Shown piece by piece: positions 9,922 through 18,315 of a stretch of 64,000 bases of DNA (positions are counted from its first letter, which is position 1; each line of letters starts with the position of its first letter). Position numbers and translations under genes: made by a program. The DNA is from Microbacterium candidum (GTDB lineage: Bacteria; Actinomycetota; Actinomycetes; Actinomycetales; Microbacteriaceae): NCBI RefSeq assembly GCF_030315975.1, contig NZ_JASXSZ010000005.1, positions 62,001 to 126,000 of the forward strand, read 5' to 3'. The notes beneath the pieces are model-generated. The model did not search any database. It was not told the DNA's origin and saw only the letters and a program-made list of their open reading frames with translations.

Positions 9922-11448
9922 TCAGAACGGCGGGTTGTCACCGTAGTCGCGCTTCTCGAGCCGGGCGAGTGCGGACGTGAGCCTGCGCACCTCGTCCTGA
10001 TCTTCGGGCGAAACATCTCCAGCTCCCCGTGGCGCCCAGGTTCTGTGGTCAAGATCCTCACTCGACCAGTCGACGCCGCCATCACGGGGCGCGTTCCAGT
10101 CGACGTCGTCTTCACCCAAGGCGCTCCTGTCGACGGCATCATCGCCGGCGGCGCTCCAGTCGTCCTCAGACATGCTCGTGCCGCGGGTGAGGACGGGGGA
10201 CTGGATCCGAACCGTGCCGTCGGGGCCGCGCACGAACCTCAGCTTCGACCTCGTCTTCAGGACGTGGTCATTGCCGCAGAAGGGATTGAGGTTCCCGAGG
10301 TTCGTCCGCCCGGCGTATGGGCCGTGGTAGTCGAGCCAATGGTCGATGTCCGAATCGGCGGCGGGATGTTCACAGCCGTCGACGGCGCACGTCGCGTAGG
10401 CGAGGGTGAGCCACTCGCGCTGCGCCGGGGTCGCGATTCGCGCTCTGCGATCCATGTCCACGACGGTGCCGGTCACAGGGTCGGTGATGACACGCCGGAA
10501 GACGCCTTCGTATAGGAGAGCGCCGATCGCCGTGGCGGGATCGATCGGCTCGCGTCCGTCGAGCAGGGGCTCATCGTTGAGGTTCCGACCGGTCGCCGAC
10601 GACTGTCTGGTCGGGCCCGCACGACGCACGCTCGCCTGCGCGTCGGGGGTGAGCAGGTTCACCGGGATGGTCACGAGCACCTTCGTCTTCACCGCGGTAG
10701 GCGTGTTCTCTCCGCGTAACCAGGCGGAGAGTAGATCGGCGCGGATCTGGTCGCGCGTGCGGCCGCCGCGTTCGGTCGTGGCCACGTGCTTCGCTGAGGA
10801 TGTGAGGCGTCGCTTCGCCGCCACAGCCTCATTCAACGGGAGGTAGGCCGAGAGCCACGCCATACCGTCATCGGCCGGGTCGACAACGACGCGGCGACGG
10901 GCCGCCGCATCCCGATGCCGGATCTCCGGTGGGATCTGCGAGAGCCGGCGAGCCGTTCTCCGTGCCCGCGCCGCGAAACCACCGGCACCGAGGCGGACGA
11001 CCGCATCGCTGAGTTCGTCATCGAATTCGCGGGTGATGTCCGGATGTTCGCCCAGTACGGCGAGCAGGATCACCGCGGTCTCCACCTGGCGGATCGTTGC
11101 GTATCCGTCTTTCGCGCGCCGCCACAACCCGGGCAGCCGCGCGTCGGCTGTGCCGGCCACGTTTGCAAGAGTGCGGATCGCGTTCTCGGACATCTGGAAT
11201 CGGAGTGCGGCGTCACGGACGACAGCCCGCTCGGCGATCTCGACGGCGTCGACATGTTCGGTGTGTGCGTACACGTGCGGGTGCGCCTTGGCGAACGCGA
11301 CGATCTCCGAGATCGTCTCCGCCTGATACGCGGCGCGCGTGTTCACGGCGAACTGATCTTCCTGCGCGCTGTCGAACAGATGAGCAAGCAGGACCGCGTC
11401 AGCGTCTTCACCTGAGGACGGAGAATCGACGATCGCGCTGCTTGACAT
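9922..11448 (-). CDS. DUF222 / HNH endonuclease domain protein (13E12 family)
   Basis: 508 residues. The N-terminal two-thirds is the helical DUF222 region (AETISEIVAFAKAH, RLSQIPPEIRHRDA), followed by an HNH nuclease domain at about 355-405 with CAVDGCEHPAADSDIDHW and NLNPFCGNDHVLKTR, containing the Cys pairs and the DH and H/N residues of the zinc-finger-like active site. The C-terminal 90 residues are acidic and repetitive (DDAVDRS, DDVDWN, GGVDWS). Such genes occur in many copies in Microbacteriaceae and Mycobacteriaceae genomes and may be selfish or mobile; a cellular role is unproven. TAGTGT lies six bases before the ATG (11455-11460). Confidence 0.85.
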   Translation of the reverse strand: MSSSAIVDSPSSGEDADAVLLAHLFDSAQEDQFAVNTRAAYQAETISEIVAFAKAHPHVYAHTEHVDAVEIAERAVVRDAALRFQMSENAIRTLANVAGTADARLPGLWRRAKDGYATIRQVETAVILLAVLGEHPDITREFDDELSDAVVRLGAGGFAARARRTARRLSQIPPEIRHRDAAARRRVVVDPADDGMAWLSAYLPLNEAVAAKRRLTSSAKHVATTERGGRTRDQIRADLLSAWLRGENTPTAVKTKVLVTIPVNLLTPDAQASVRRAGPTRQSSATGRNLNDEPLLDGREPIDPATAIGALLYEGVFRRVITDPVTGTVVDMDRRARIATPAQREWLTLAYATCAVDGCEHPAADSDIDHWLDYHGPYAGRTNLGNLNPFCGNDHVLKTRSKLRFVRGPDGTVRIQSPVLTRGTSMSEDDWSAAGDDAVDRSALGEDDVDWNAPRDGGVDWSSEDLDHRTWAPRGAGDVSPEDQDEVRRLTSALARLEKRDYGDNPPF

Positions 11449-11477
11449 GCTTCAACACTAGAACATAATATCGAAAC

Positions 11478-11669
11478 ATGCAAGCATCGATGTCGCGAAG
11501 TTTCGTCAGTTCGAACACCCGCACCCGCGAATCCGCCGCTCTACGAGGTGCGCCGGTCGAGGTCCCACCGGCAACGCGCCGTTCGCCGACACGCACCCAC
11601 CTGTTCACCGACGAGCCAGAGCCGCGCCACCCGCGGCTGCTCAGCTGGGAGAGTCCTATGCGCAGGTGA
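11478..11669 (+). CDS. Possible small leaderless ORF upstream of alkaline phosphatase
   Basis: A 63-codon frame rich in Arg, Ser, Thr and Pro with no recognised domain. The reason to list it is its start: a near-consensus -10, TAATAT (11466-11471), lies exactly six bases before the ATG, as for many other genes here, back to back with the promoter of the DUF222/HNH gene. The PHO box of the phosphatase lies inside the frame. It may equally be just the transcribed 5' leader of the phosphatase gene. Confidence 0.3.
   Translation: MQASMSRSFVSSNTRTRESAALRGAPVEVPPATRRSPTRTHLFTDEPEPRHPRLLSWESPMRR
11581..11613 (+). promoter_or_regulatory. PHO box (PhoP-binding direct repeats) upstream of phoA
   Basis: Three contiguous 11-bp units, GTTCGCCGACA, CGCACCCACCT and GTTCACCGACG, fit the actinobacterial PHO-box plan of GTTCACC-like 7-mers repeated every 11 bp. 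It ends 89 bp before the alkaline phosphatase start, the expected place for phosphate-starvation control by PhoR-PhoP. Confidence 0.65.
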
Positions 11670-11702
11670 TGCGCATGCTGAATCAGACCGGAGGAGTTCC
11701 CC

Positions 11703-13154
11703 ATGCCCATCCGTCCCACCCGCTCCCGCATCGTCGCGCTCACAGCCGTCGCCGGCGGGGTCGCGCTGGTCGCGGCATCCGCCGTCTCCGCCGGAGCCGT
11801 CATGCAGCTCAGCCTCGATCAGCAGGGCGGCGCGACGCGCCACACCGTCTCCGCCGGTCCCGACGAGGTGAGCCAGTCCGAACTCGCCCACGCGCTCAAC
11901 AAGGCGAGGGCGCGCAACGTGATCCTGCTGATCGGCGACGGCATGGGCGACAGCGAGATCACCGTCGCGCGCGACTACCTGTACGGAGCGGCCGGCACAC
12001 TTCCCGGCATCGATGCGCTGCCGATCACGGGTCAGTACACGACCTACTCCCTCTACAAGGACGGCACACCCCTCGCGGGCAAGCCGGACTACACGCCCGA
12101 CTCCGCCGCCACGGGCACGGCGTGGGCGACGGGCACGAAGACGTACGACAACGCGATCTCCGTGGACATCCACAACACCCCGCACCCCACGCTCCTCGAG
12201 CGTGCCAAGTCGGCAGGCCTCCGCACCGGCGACGTCACGACGTCGGAGATCCAGGATGCGACGCCGGCGGTGCAGGTCGCGCACGTCGCAGCCCGCAGCT
12301 GCTACGGCCCCGACACCGCGTCGTGCGGCGCGGACGCTCTGGTCAACGGTGGCAGAGGCTCCATCTCGGAGCAGTTGCTGAACACTCGCCCCGACGTCAC
12401 GCTCGGCGGCGGCTCGGCGACGTTCGCGCAGACTGCGAAGGCGGGCGAGTGGGCCGGCAAGACCCTCTTCACCCAGGCCGCGGAGCGCGGCTACAACGTC
12501 GTCACCGACGGCGCGGGCCTCGCCGGTGTGAAGAAGGCCGATCAGAACAGTCCTGTCCTGGGGCTCTTCGCGCCTGGCAACCTCCCCACGCGCTTCCTGC
12601 CCTCTACAGCGACGATCGGCGGCTCGGGTGCGGCGACCGGACAGGTCTGCCAGCCGAACCCCGACTACCTCGGCAAGGACGGCGTCACGCTCAAGGGCAT
12701 GACGGAGAAGTCGATCCAGCTCCTCGACGACAAGAAGGCAAAGAAGGGCTTCTTCCTGCAGGTCGAGGGCGCGTCGATCGACAAGCGCGACCACTCCGCC
12801 GACGCGTGCGGCCAGATCGGCGAGACGCAGGACTTCGATGAGGCGGTGCAGGCCGCACTCGACTTCGCGAAGCGCGACAAGGACACCCTCGTCATCGTCA
12901 CGGCCGACCACGCGCACACGAGCCAGATCGTCGACGGCTCGACCCCCGGCCTCGGCACGACCCTCACCACCCTCGAGGGCTCGCCGCTGCGCATCTCGTA
13001 CGGCACGGCGGCCGCGGGCGGTTCGCAGCAGCACACCGGGTCGCAGCTGCGGATCGCCGGCTACGGTCCGGGCGCGATCCGGGTCCTCGGCCTCACGGAC
13101 CAGACGGACACCTTCTTCACGATCGCGAACGCGCTGTCGCTGAAGACCGACTGA
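11703..13154 (+). CDS. phoA: Alkaline phosphatase, exported
   Basis: A 483-residue secreted phosphomonoesterase. Residues 1-34 form a signal peptide (RSR, then [21 protein letters not shown]). Metal-binding IGDGMGDSE is at about 80, the catalytic serine in [17 protein letters not shown] at about 137, and the later zinc ligands in [24 protein letters not shown] and QQHTGSQ. Acts outside the membrane to release phosphate from organic esters. The ATG has a GGAGGAG ribosome site, so this gene has a true 5' leader. A PHO box 90 bp upstream suggests induction by phosphate starvation. A hairpin terminator follows. Confidence 0.93.
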   Translation: MPIRPTRSRIVALTAVAGGVALVAASAVSAGAVMQLSLDQQGGATRHTVSAGPDEVSQSELAHALNKARARNVILLIGDGMGDSEITVARDYLYGAAGTLPGIDALPITGQYTTYSLYKDGTPLAGKPDYTPDSAATGTAWATGTKTYDNAISVDIHNTPHPTLLERAKSAGLRTGDVTTSEIQDATPAVQVAHVAARSCYGPDTASCGADALVNGGRGSISEQLLNTRPDVTLGGGSATFAQTAKAGEWAGKTLFTQAAERGYNVVTDGAGLAGVKKADQNSPVLGLFAPGNLPTRFLPSTATIGGSGAATGQVCQPNPDYLGKDGVTLKGMTEKSIQLLDDKKAKKGFFLQVEGASIDKRDHSADACGQIGETQDFDEAVQAALDFAKRDKDTLVIVTADHAHTSQIVDGSTPGLGTTLTTLEGSPLRISYGTAAAGGSQQHTGSQLRIAGYGPGAIRVLGLTDQTDTFFTIANALSLKTD

Positions 13155-13214
13155 CCCGGTCGGGAGGACCGACCGACCAGTCGGAGACACCCGGCGGATC
13201 CAGCCGGGAACCGG

Positions 13215-13249
13215 GGGGCGGGTGGCGCGGGGATGCAGCCACCCGCCCC
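13215..13249. terminator. Hairpin terminator between phoA and the convergent methyltransferase gene
   Basis: Perfect 12-bp stem, GGGGCGGGTGGC (13215-13226) and GCCACCCGCCCC (13238-13249), with an 11-nt loop. There is no long T run on either side, but its place between two converging genes fits a shared terminator. Confidence 0.7.
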
Positions 13250-13277
13250 TTCAGCACCCTTTCAGCGCCCCGCAGAT

Positions 13278-14378
13278 TCAGCGCCGCGCGGACGCGGTGA
13301 CGGTGAACTTCGCGTTGCGAGCGATCTGCCGGGTCGGGCCGACGAGCCGTTCAAGAACGGGACGGTAGTGCAGCGCCGAGTTCCACACGCACCAGAGCTC
13401 TCCGCCGGTCCGGAGCACCCGCGCCGCATCCGCGAACAGGCGCGGGGCGACGTCCTCCGTCACCACCGCTCCGACATGGAACGGAGGGTTGAGCACGATG
13501 CACTCCGCGGATCCCGCGGCGCGTGACGACAGCAGGTCGTCGCGCACGACGTCGACGCGGTTCGCAACGCTGTTGGCGAGTGCGGTCTCGCGGGCGGAGG
13601 CGACGGCGGCTGCCGACTGATCCGTCGCGAAGACGCGGAGGGATGGATGCCGCAGAGCAAGGCTCGCGGCGACGACGCCGCTGCCGCATGCGAAGTCGAT
13701 CACCTCATCGGGCACCGTCGCAGGCAGCGACTCCAGGAGGAACCGCGTGCCGATGTCGATCGCAGGGCCCGCGAACACTCCGCCATATGCGCAGACGACG
13801 AGACCGTCGATCGTGGCTCGACGGGCGACGGGGTCCGCTCCGTCGTGCGGCCCGCGGGAGATGAGAACCCGCGACTTCTGCCGTGCGTGGGAGACGTCGA
13901 GCGTGCCGAAGAACGACCGCAGCACGTCGTTCATGGCGTGGGTCATGTGCTTGAGCCGCCCACCGGCGACGACGACGACGTCAGACGACGCGTGCGCGGC
14001 GACGAGGCCGGCGATGTCCCGAAGGGCATCGAGCGAGCGCGGCAGGCGCAGCAGCACCACACGCGCGCCCGACACGAGCGACGCGTCGAGCGGCAGCGAC
14101 GTGAAGCCTGACAGGCCCATTCGCTCCGCATTCGCCGCGAGGGCGAGTTCGCCGGACAGGGGGTCCTGGTGCGCCCGCACACCGGAGGCGCCGGCATCCA
14201 CTGACGCGAGAGTCAACGCGCCGTAGGCGTCGCCGATGACGACCAGGTCGCCGGCTCCGGCGCCCGAGCGGAGGACCGAGGACTCATCGAGGATCAGGCG
14301 GTCCGCCGCATCCATCGCCGGAAGGTCCGGACCCTCGAGATCTGGCCAGCGCCGCAGGAGGTCGGGGGAGAAGGACAT
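13278..14378 (-). CDS. Class I SAM methyltransferase, RsmC/RlmG-like
   Basis: 366 residues with the two-half architecture of the RsmC/RlmG guanine-N2 rRNA methyltransferases: an N-terminal domain that keeps the fold but lacks a good SAM loop, and a C-terminal catalytic domain with the SAM loop VIDFACGSGVVAASLA near 235 and the catalytic NPPFH motif near 305. It probably methylates 16S or 23S rRNA; which base cannot be decided here. TAGCGT lies six bases before the ATG (14385-14390), so the message is probably leaderless. Divergent from the MarR gene. Confidence 0.85.
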   Translation of the reverse strand: MSFSPDLLRRWPDLEGPDLPAMDAADRLILDESSVLRSGAGAGDLVVIGDAYGALTLASVDAGASGVRAHQDPLSGELALAANAERMGLSGFTSLPLDASLVSGARVVLLRLPRSLDALRDIAGLVAAHASSDVVVVAGGRLKHMTHAMNDVLRSFFGTLDVSHARQKSRVLISRGPHDGADPVARRATIDGLVVCAYGGVFAGPAIDIGTRFLLESLPATVPDEVIDFACGSGVVAASLALRHPSLRVFATDQSAAAVASARETALANSVANRVDVVRDDLLSSRAAGSAECIVLNPPFHVGAVVTEDVAPRLFADAARVLRTGGELWCVWNSALHYRPVLERLVGPTRQIARNAKFTVTASARR

Positions 14379-14428
14379 GTGTCCACGCTAGCCGGGCGGC
14401 CGGTCGACCCGGCGGTACCATGGATTTC

Positions 14429-14845
14429 ATGCCTCGCCAGCCCGAATCCAACGGCCCCGTGATCGCGCTGCTGACGGTCTCCGCCATCTGGGACGCGCGG
14501 CTCGGCGCCGCCCTCAAGGACCTCGGTCTCACGACCCGCAAGTACGGTCTCCTCGCGCACATCCATGCCACTCCCGGCATCTCGTTCAGCGACCTCGCTC
14601 GCCGATCGCAGATCACGGTCCAGACGGCTCACACCGCCGTGCGGGCGCTGCAGGACGACTCACTCGTCCACGACGCGAACGCGCACGCCGGCTCGGCCTC
14701 GGACCTCCGCGTGACCGACAAGGGCGAGCGCATTCTGGCGGAGGCGGAGAAGCGGCTCGCGGCGCTCGATCAGGCGTTCGCGTCGGGCGCACCCCAGCTC
14801 ACCAACGCACTCGAGGGCCTCCACGAGCAGCCGTTCGGAGCGTGA
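14429..14845 (+). CDS. MarR-family transcriptional regulator
   Basis: A 138-residue winged-helix regulator. The recognition region is FSDLARRSQITVQTAHTAV (about 55-73), followed by the wing and a C-terminal dimerisation helix. An ATG at 14420 is also in frame, but the -10-like TACCAT (14416-14421) overlaps it and sits seven bases before the ATG at 14429, so the later ATG was chosen. The next gene, 51 bp downstream, carries two tandem operator-like palindromes in front of it, which this regulator may bind (inference). The ligand is unknown. Confidence 0.85.
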   Translation: MPRQPESNGPVIALLTVSAIWDARLGAALKDLGLTTRKYGLLAHIHATPGISFSDLARRSQITVQTAHTAVRALQDDSLVHDANAHAGSASDLRVTDKGERILAEAEKRLAALDQAFASGAPQLTNALEGLHEQPFGA

Positions 14846-14859
14846 GCACCCAGCCATCC

Positions 14860-14895
14860 TTCAGGAGCGCTGAATCCCTTCAGATATGCTGAAGG
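14860..14895 (+). promoter_or_regulatory. Tandem TTCAG-N5-CTGAA palindromes over the DUF3817 promoter
   Basis: TTCAGGAGCGCTGAA (14860-14874) and TTCAGATATGCTGAA (14879-14893) are the same palindrome 19 bp apart, just under two helical turns. The second, extended to CCTTCAG...CTGAAGG, contains the likely -10 TATGCT (14885-14890). A repressor bound here would block transcription of the gene that starts at 14897. Confidence 0.6.
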
Positions 14896-14896
14896 T

Positions 14897-15358
14897 GTGT
14901 TCCAGAAACCCCTCACCCTCTTCCGTGCGCTCTCGGTCGCCGAGGCGATCACGTGGGCGCTGCTGATCTCCGCGCTCATCCTCCGCGCCGCGACCGGAAA
15001 TGCGCTCGTCGTCACCATCGCGGGCGGCATCCACGGCTTCATCTTCCTGTCCTACGGCGCGACGGCGATCCTCGTCGCGATGAACCAGCGCTGGGGCGCT
15101 TGGCCCGCCGTCGTCGCGATCGTCAGCGCCATCATCCCCTTCGCGACGATCCCGACCGAGCTGTGGCTCCATCGTTCGCACCGCCTCGAGGGCGATTGGC
15201 GCCTCGAGCAGACCGACGATCCCCGCGATGCTGTCTGGTACGACACCTGGATGCGGTGGTTTCTCCGTCGTCCGTGGGTGCTCGGTCTGCTGATCCTCGC
15301 CGCGATCGTCGTGCTGTTCACCGTGCTGCTGATCATCGGTCCGCCCGGCGGCAAGTGA
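14897..15358 (+). CDS. DUF3817 integral membrane protein
   Basis: 153 residues. The N-terminal part up to about residue 95 is a DUF3817 domain with three membrane segments (SVAEAITWALLISALIL, IHGFIFLSYGATAILVAM, WPAVVAIVSAIIPFATIPTE). A charged loop follows, and a fourth membrane segment (VLGLLILAAIVVLFTVLLII) lies near the C-terminus. Function unknown; such genes are common in actinobacteria. The GTG start has no ribosome site; TATGCT six bases upstream indicates a leaderless mRNA. It is controlled, by inference, through the TTCAG palindromes, perhaps by the MarR gene just upstream. Confidence 0.82.
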   Translation: MFQKPLTLFRALSVAEAITWALLISALILRAATGNALVVTIAGGIHGFIFLSYGATAILVAMNQRWGAWPAVVAIVSAIIPFATIPTELWLHRSHRLEGDWRLEQTDDPRDAVWYDTWMRWFLRRPWVLGLLILAAIVVLFTVLLIIGPPGGK

Positions 15359-15372
15359 GCGGCGCGAACTGA

Positions 15373-15423
15373 CGAAACGGCCCGCCCTCCCGATCGCCTC
15401 GATCGGGAGGGCGGGCCGTTTCG
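15373..15423. terminator. Bidirectional terminator, 24-bp perfect hairpin
   Basis: A 24-bp perfect inverted repeat (15373-15396 and 15400-15423) around a CCT loop; the outer bases are CGAAAC and GTTTCG, giving short A and T runs at both ends. It sits between the converging DUF3817 and aminotransferase genes. Confidence 0.9.
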
Positions 15424-15438
15424 GGCGGGCTTGCTTCG

Positions 15439-18291
15439 TCACCAACCGGTGGTGAGCACCCGCTCGAGAGCCTCGACGAACGCATCCGCGCTCGCGCGGG
15501 AGAAGACCATCGGCGGTTTGACCTTGAGGATGTTCTGGTGGTCGCCGGTCGGCTGGATGAGGACGCCGAGCCGCCGCATCCGGTCGCAGATCGCTGCCGT
15601 CTCTTCGGTCGCGGGCGTCCCGTTCTCGCGGACGAACTCCGGCCCGAGATAGAACCCGAAGCCGTTGACGGCGGCGAGCAGGGGATGCCGCGAGCCGAGC
15701 TCCTCGAGGCGCTCCTTGAGATACGTCCCGACGACCGCGGCGTTCTCCTGCAGCCCCTCGGACTCGATGATGTCGAGCACGGCGTGCCCGACGACCGAGG
15801 ACACCGGTGAGCCGCCCGCGGACGAGAAGAAGTACCCCTGGGTGCGGTACGACTCCGCGATCTCGCGCGTCGTGATGACCGCGCCGAGGGGATGCCCGTT
15901 GCCCATCGCCTTCGCGACGGCGACGATGTCGGGCACGACGCCCTGCTGCTCGAAGCCCCAGAACCAGTGGCCGAGCCGGCCGTAGCCGACCTGCACCTCG
16001 TCGGCGACCGCGACGCCGCCGTGTGCGCGCACCGCCGTGTACACGGCATCCAGGTATCCGTCGGGCAGCGCCACCCCGCCCGCGTTGCCGTACAGGGTCT
16101 CGGCGAGGAAGGCGCCGGCGGGCGTGCCCCCGGCAGCCAGCCGCTCGACCTCGGCGACCGCATCCACCGCGTATCGCGAGGGGTCGTCCGTGCGCGACGA
16201 CACCGGCGCATCCACCGTGTGCACCCATTCGGGCCGCGTCTCGAGCGCGTTCGGGTTGTCGGCGACGGAGGTCGACACGGCATCGGTGAGATACGTCCAG
16301 CCGTGGTACGCCTCGCGGACGGCGAGGATGTCGCGCTGCCCCGTGTGCGCCTGCGCGAGCCGCAGCGCGAGGTCCACCGCCTCGGACCCGCTGTTGACGA
16401 GGAACACCTGGTCGAGGCCGTCCGGAAGCAGATCCGCGAGGCGCTCGGCGAAGTCGGCGATCGCCGGGTAATGGAACCGGGAGTTCGTGTTGAGGAGGCT
16501 CCACTGCCGACGGATCGCCTCGACGATCCACGGATGGGCGTGGCCGATCGAGGTCACGTTGTTGAGCGCGTCGACGTAGACACGTCCGTCGGCGTCGACG
16601 AGCAGTTCGCGCCAGCCCCGCTCCATGATGGGCGGGTCGGTGAAGTAGTGCTCCTGCACCTCGGCGACGTGCTGCTCGCGCTTCTCGAGGAGCCAGGCCG
16701 CATCGCCGCTGTGGATCATCGCCGGCGGCAGTCCGAACAGCGGCGACGGATCCGCGACGAACGGCCGCCACGCCGGCGCCAGCGCCGCGGTCGTGAACGT
16801 CGGAACCGCGATGCCGTCCGCGACCAGTGAGATCGTCGCATGGTCGGCGACGCGCGCGAACACCTCGCCCTCGCGCACGGGTCCGGCGGCCACGCCCGTG
16901 GCGCCCATGATCCGGAGCCGCAGTCCGTTCCCGACGAGGTCGCCGGATGCCTCGACCACGCCGTCCCACGGCGCCTGCAGAGGAACGTGCTCGGACACGA
17001 CGAGGTCGAGCCCGAGCGGGACGTTCTCGGGAGCCTCCTGCGCGTAGGGGCGGGAGCGCGTCAGACGCGGCTCGCCGAACCTCGTCGCGATCGAGGATGC
17101 AAAGGAGTGCTCCGCCTTCGCGGCGCGCAGGATGGATGCCTCGGCATCCTCGTCCAGCCACCACCCCTCGTCGAGCGACGGGCTCGTGACCGAGAAGTCG
17201 ACGAGACCAGGCGTGTATCGACGTCGGATCAGGCGCCCTGACGGTGTCGCGAGCGCCGCCCCGGGCTCTCCGGCTGCGCCACGCACGAGCTCGGTCGCGA
17301 CAGGCATCGGCAGCGAGACGGCGGCCTCGAGGATGAGCTCCTCGTGGGCGAGATTCTCGGCCGCGTACTCGTTGCCCGGATCGGTGGAGAGGACGTGGTG
17401 CGCGCTCGCGACCAGCACCGCCGCGCGCAACGCGACGAGCGGCCACAGCACGTCGAGCTCGGCATCCACCAGCGGCAGGAGAGCGTGATAGGCGGCGACC
17501 GCCTCGACCGCGGTGGTGAGATCGACGCCGTCATGGTGCAGCAGCGACGACAGCGTGATCGCGAGCTCGCCCACACGCCATGTGCGGCCGAGGTCGCCGA
17601 GATCGATCACCCCGTCGGGGATCCGCCCGTCCGAACTTACCACGTTGTCGTCGGTGAGATCGCCGTGGATGACCTTCACGGGCAGCTCGGCCGCGCGCGC
17701 CGAGACAGCCGCCCACGCCTCCGCCGCGACCACCGAGAGCCGCGCCCGCAGCACCTCGTCGGCGACCGACGGCAGCAGCGTCTCGAGTGCGGACATCGCG
17801 TGCCGCAGGTCCCACTGGTTGACGCGGTCGGCTCCCGGATCGTCGAAGTCGGCGAGCGCGAGATCGACGGATGCGGCGAGCCGGCCGATCGCGCGCACGG
17901 CGGCGGGGGAGAGATATCGGTTGCCGGAGAGGGTGCGCCCGGGAAGGAAGTCGAGGAGTCGCGCGTGCGCGGTCTCGCCGCCGAGGGGGACCGGACGCAC
18001 GCTCGTGCCGTCCGCGAAGACGTGCGGCAGCGGCACCCGGACGTCGGTTCGCTCGGCGATGAGCGCGGCTGCCCGCGACTGCGCCTCGAGCTCGGTCGCC
18101 GGTGTCGCCGGGTTCGCGATCTTCAGAAGCCGATCGACGTGGCCGTCGTGGATGACGAAGTTGAGGTCCTGGTTGCTGCCGAGCGACCGGACGGCGCCGG
18201 TGACCCCGAACAGTCCGCCGGCGATCCGCCCGGCTTCGTCGAGGGAGACCTCGGGGGGCGGGGATTGAACGAGCGATACGGTCTCGGGCAC
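15439..18291 (-). CDS. Three-domain fusion: APH-type kinase, M23-like domain, class III aminotransferase/phospholyase
   Basis: About 950 residues. Residues 1-330 are an aminoglycoside-phosphotransferase/homoserine-kinase-like kinase with HGDLTDDN (catalytic Asp) and VIDLGDLG (metal-binding Asp). Residues about 390-490 resemble an M23/lipoyl-like beta domain (LGLDLVVSEHVPLQAPWDGV) without visible zinc ligands. The rest is a class III PLP enzyme of the AGXT2L type, with ADEVQVGYGRLGHWFWGFE and the PLP lysine in AVAKAMGNGHPLGAVITT. In mammals separate proteins of these kinds act as hydroxylysine kinase and 5-phosphohydroxylysine or phosphoethanolamine phospho-lyase, so a phosphorylate-then-eliminate enzyme is a fair guess. 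The GTG at 18291 was chosen because CAGACT lies six bases upstream; an ATG at 18309 would fall inside that promoter. Confidence 0.85.
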   Translation of the reverse strand: MPETVSLVQSPPPEVSLDEAGRIAGGLFGVTGAVRSLGSNQDLNFVIHDGHVDRLLKIANPATPATELEAQSRAAALIAERTDVRVPLPHVFADGTSVRPVPLGGETAHARLLDFLPGRTLSGNRYLSPAAVRAIGRLAASVDLALADFDDPGADRVNQWDLRHAMSALETLLPSVADEVLRARLSVVAAEAWAAVSARAAELPVKVIHGDLTDDNVVSSDGRIPDGVIDLGDLGRTWRVGELAITLSSLLHHDGVDLTTAVEAVAAYHALLPLVDAELDVLWPLVALRAAVLVASAHHVLSTDPGNEYAAENLAHEELILEAAVSLPMPVATELVRGAAGEPGAALATPSGRLIRRRYTPGLVDFSVTSPSLDEGWWLDEDAEASILRAAKAEHSFASSIATRFGEPRLTRSRPYAQEAPENVPLGLDLVVSEHVPLQAPWDGVVEASGDLVGNGLRLRIMGATGVAAGPVREGEVFARVADHATISLVADGIAVPTFTTAALAPAWRPFVADPSPLFGLPPAMIHSGDAAWLLEKREQHVAEVQEHYFTDPPIMERGWRELLVDADGRVYVDALNNVTSIGHAHPWIVEAIRRQWSLLNTNSRFHYPAIADFAERLADLLPDGLDQVFLVNSGSEAVDLALRLAQAHTGQRDILAVREAYHGWTYLTDAVSTSVADNPNALETRPEWVHTVDAPVSSRTDDPSRYAVDAVAEVERLAAGGTPAGAFLAETLYGNAGGVALPDGYLDAVYTAVRAHGGVAVADEVQVGYGRLGHWFWGFEQQGVVPDIVAVAKAMGNGHPLGAVITTREIAESYRTQGYFFSSAGGSPVSSVVGHAVLDIIESEGLQENAAVVGTYLKERLEELGSRHPLLAAVNGFGFYLGPEFVRENGTPATEETAAICDRMRRLGVLIQPTGDHQNILKVKPPMVFSRASADAFVEALERVLTTGW

Positions 18292-18297
18292 CCTGGA

Positions 18298-18309
18298 AGT
18301 CTGTAGCAT
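18298..18309. promoter_or_regulatory. Abutting -10 boxes of two divergent leaderless promoters
   Basis: On the minus strand CAGACT (18303-18298) is six bases from the GTG at 18291; on the plus strand TAGCAT (18304-18309) is six bases from the ATG at 18316. The boxes touch, so RNA polymerase could serve only one gene at a time. Confidence 0.55.
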
Positions 18310-18315
18310 GCGCAC

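Noticed and set aside
9922-11448. Group II intron or homing nuclease element because of the HNH domain
   Set aside because: The N-terminal DUF222 region and normal promoter identify the common actinobacterial 13E12 family; no intron structure or reverse transcriptase is present.
18309-18309. ATG at 18309 as start of the kinase-aminotransferase fusion
   Set aside because: It lies upstream of the -10 box CAGACT that would serve the GTG at 18291, and within the nhaA promoter; the six extra residues add no family similarity.
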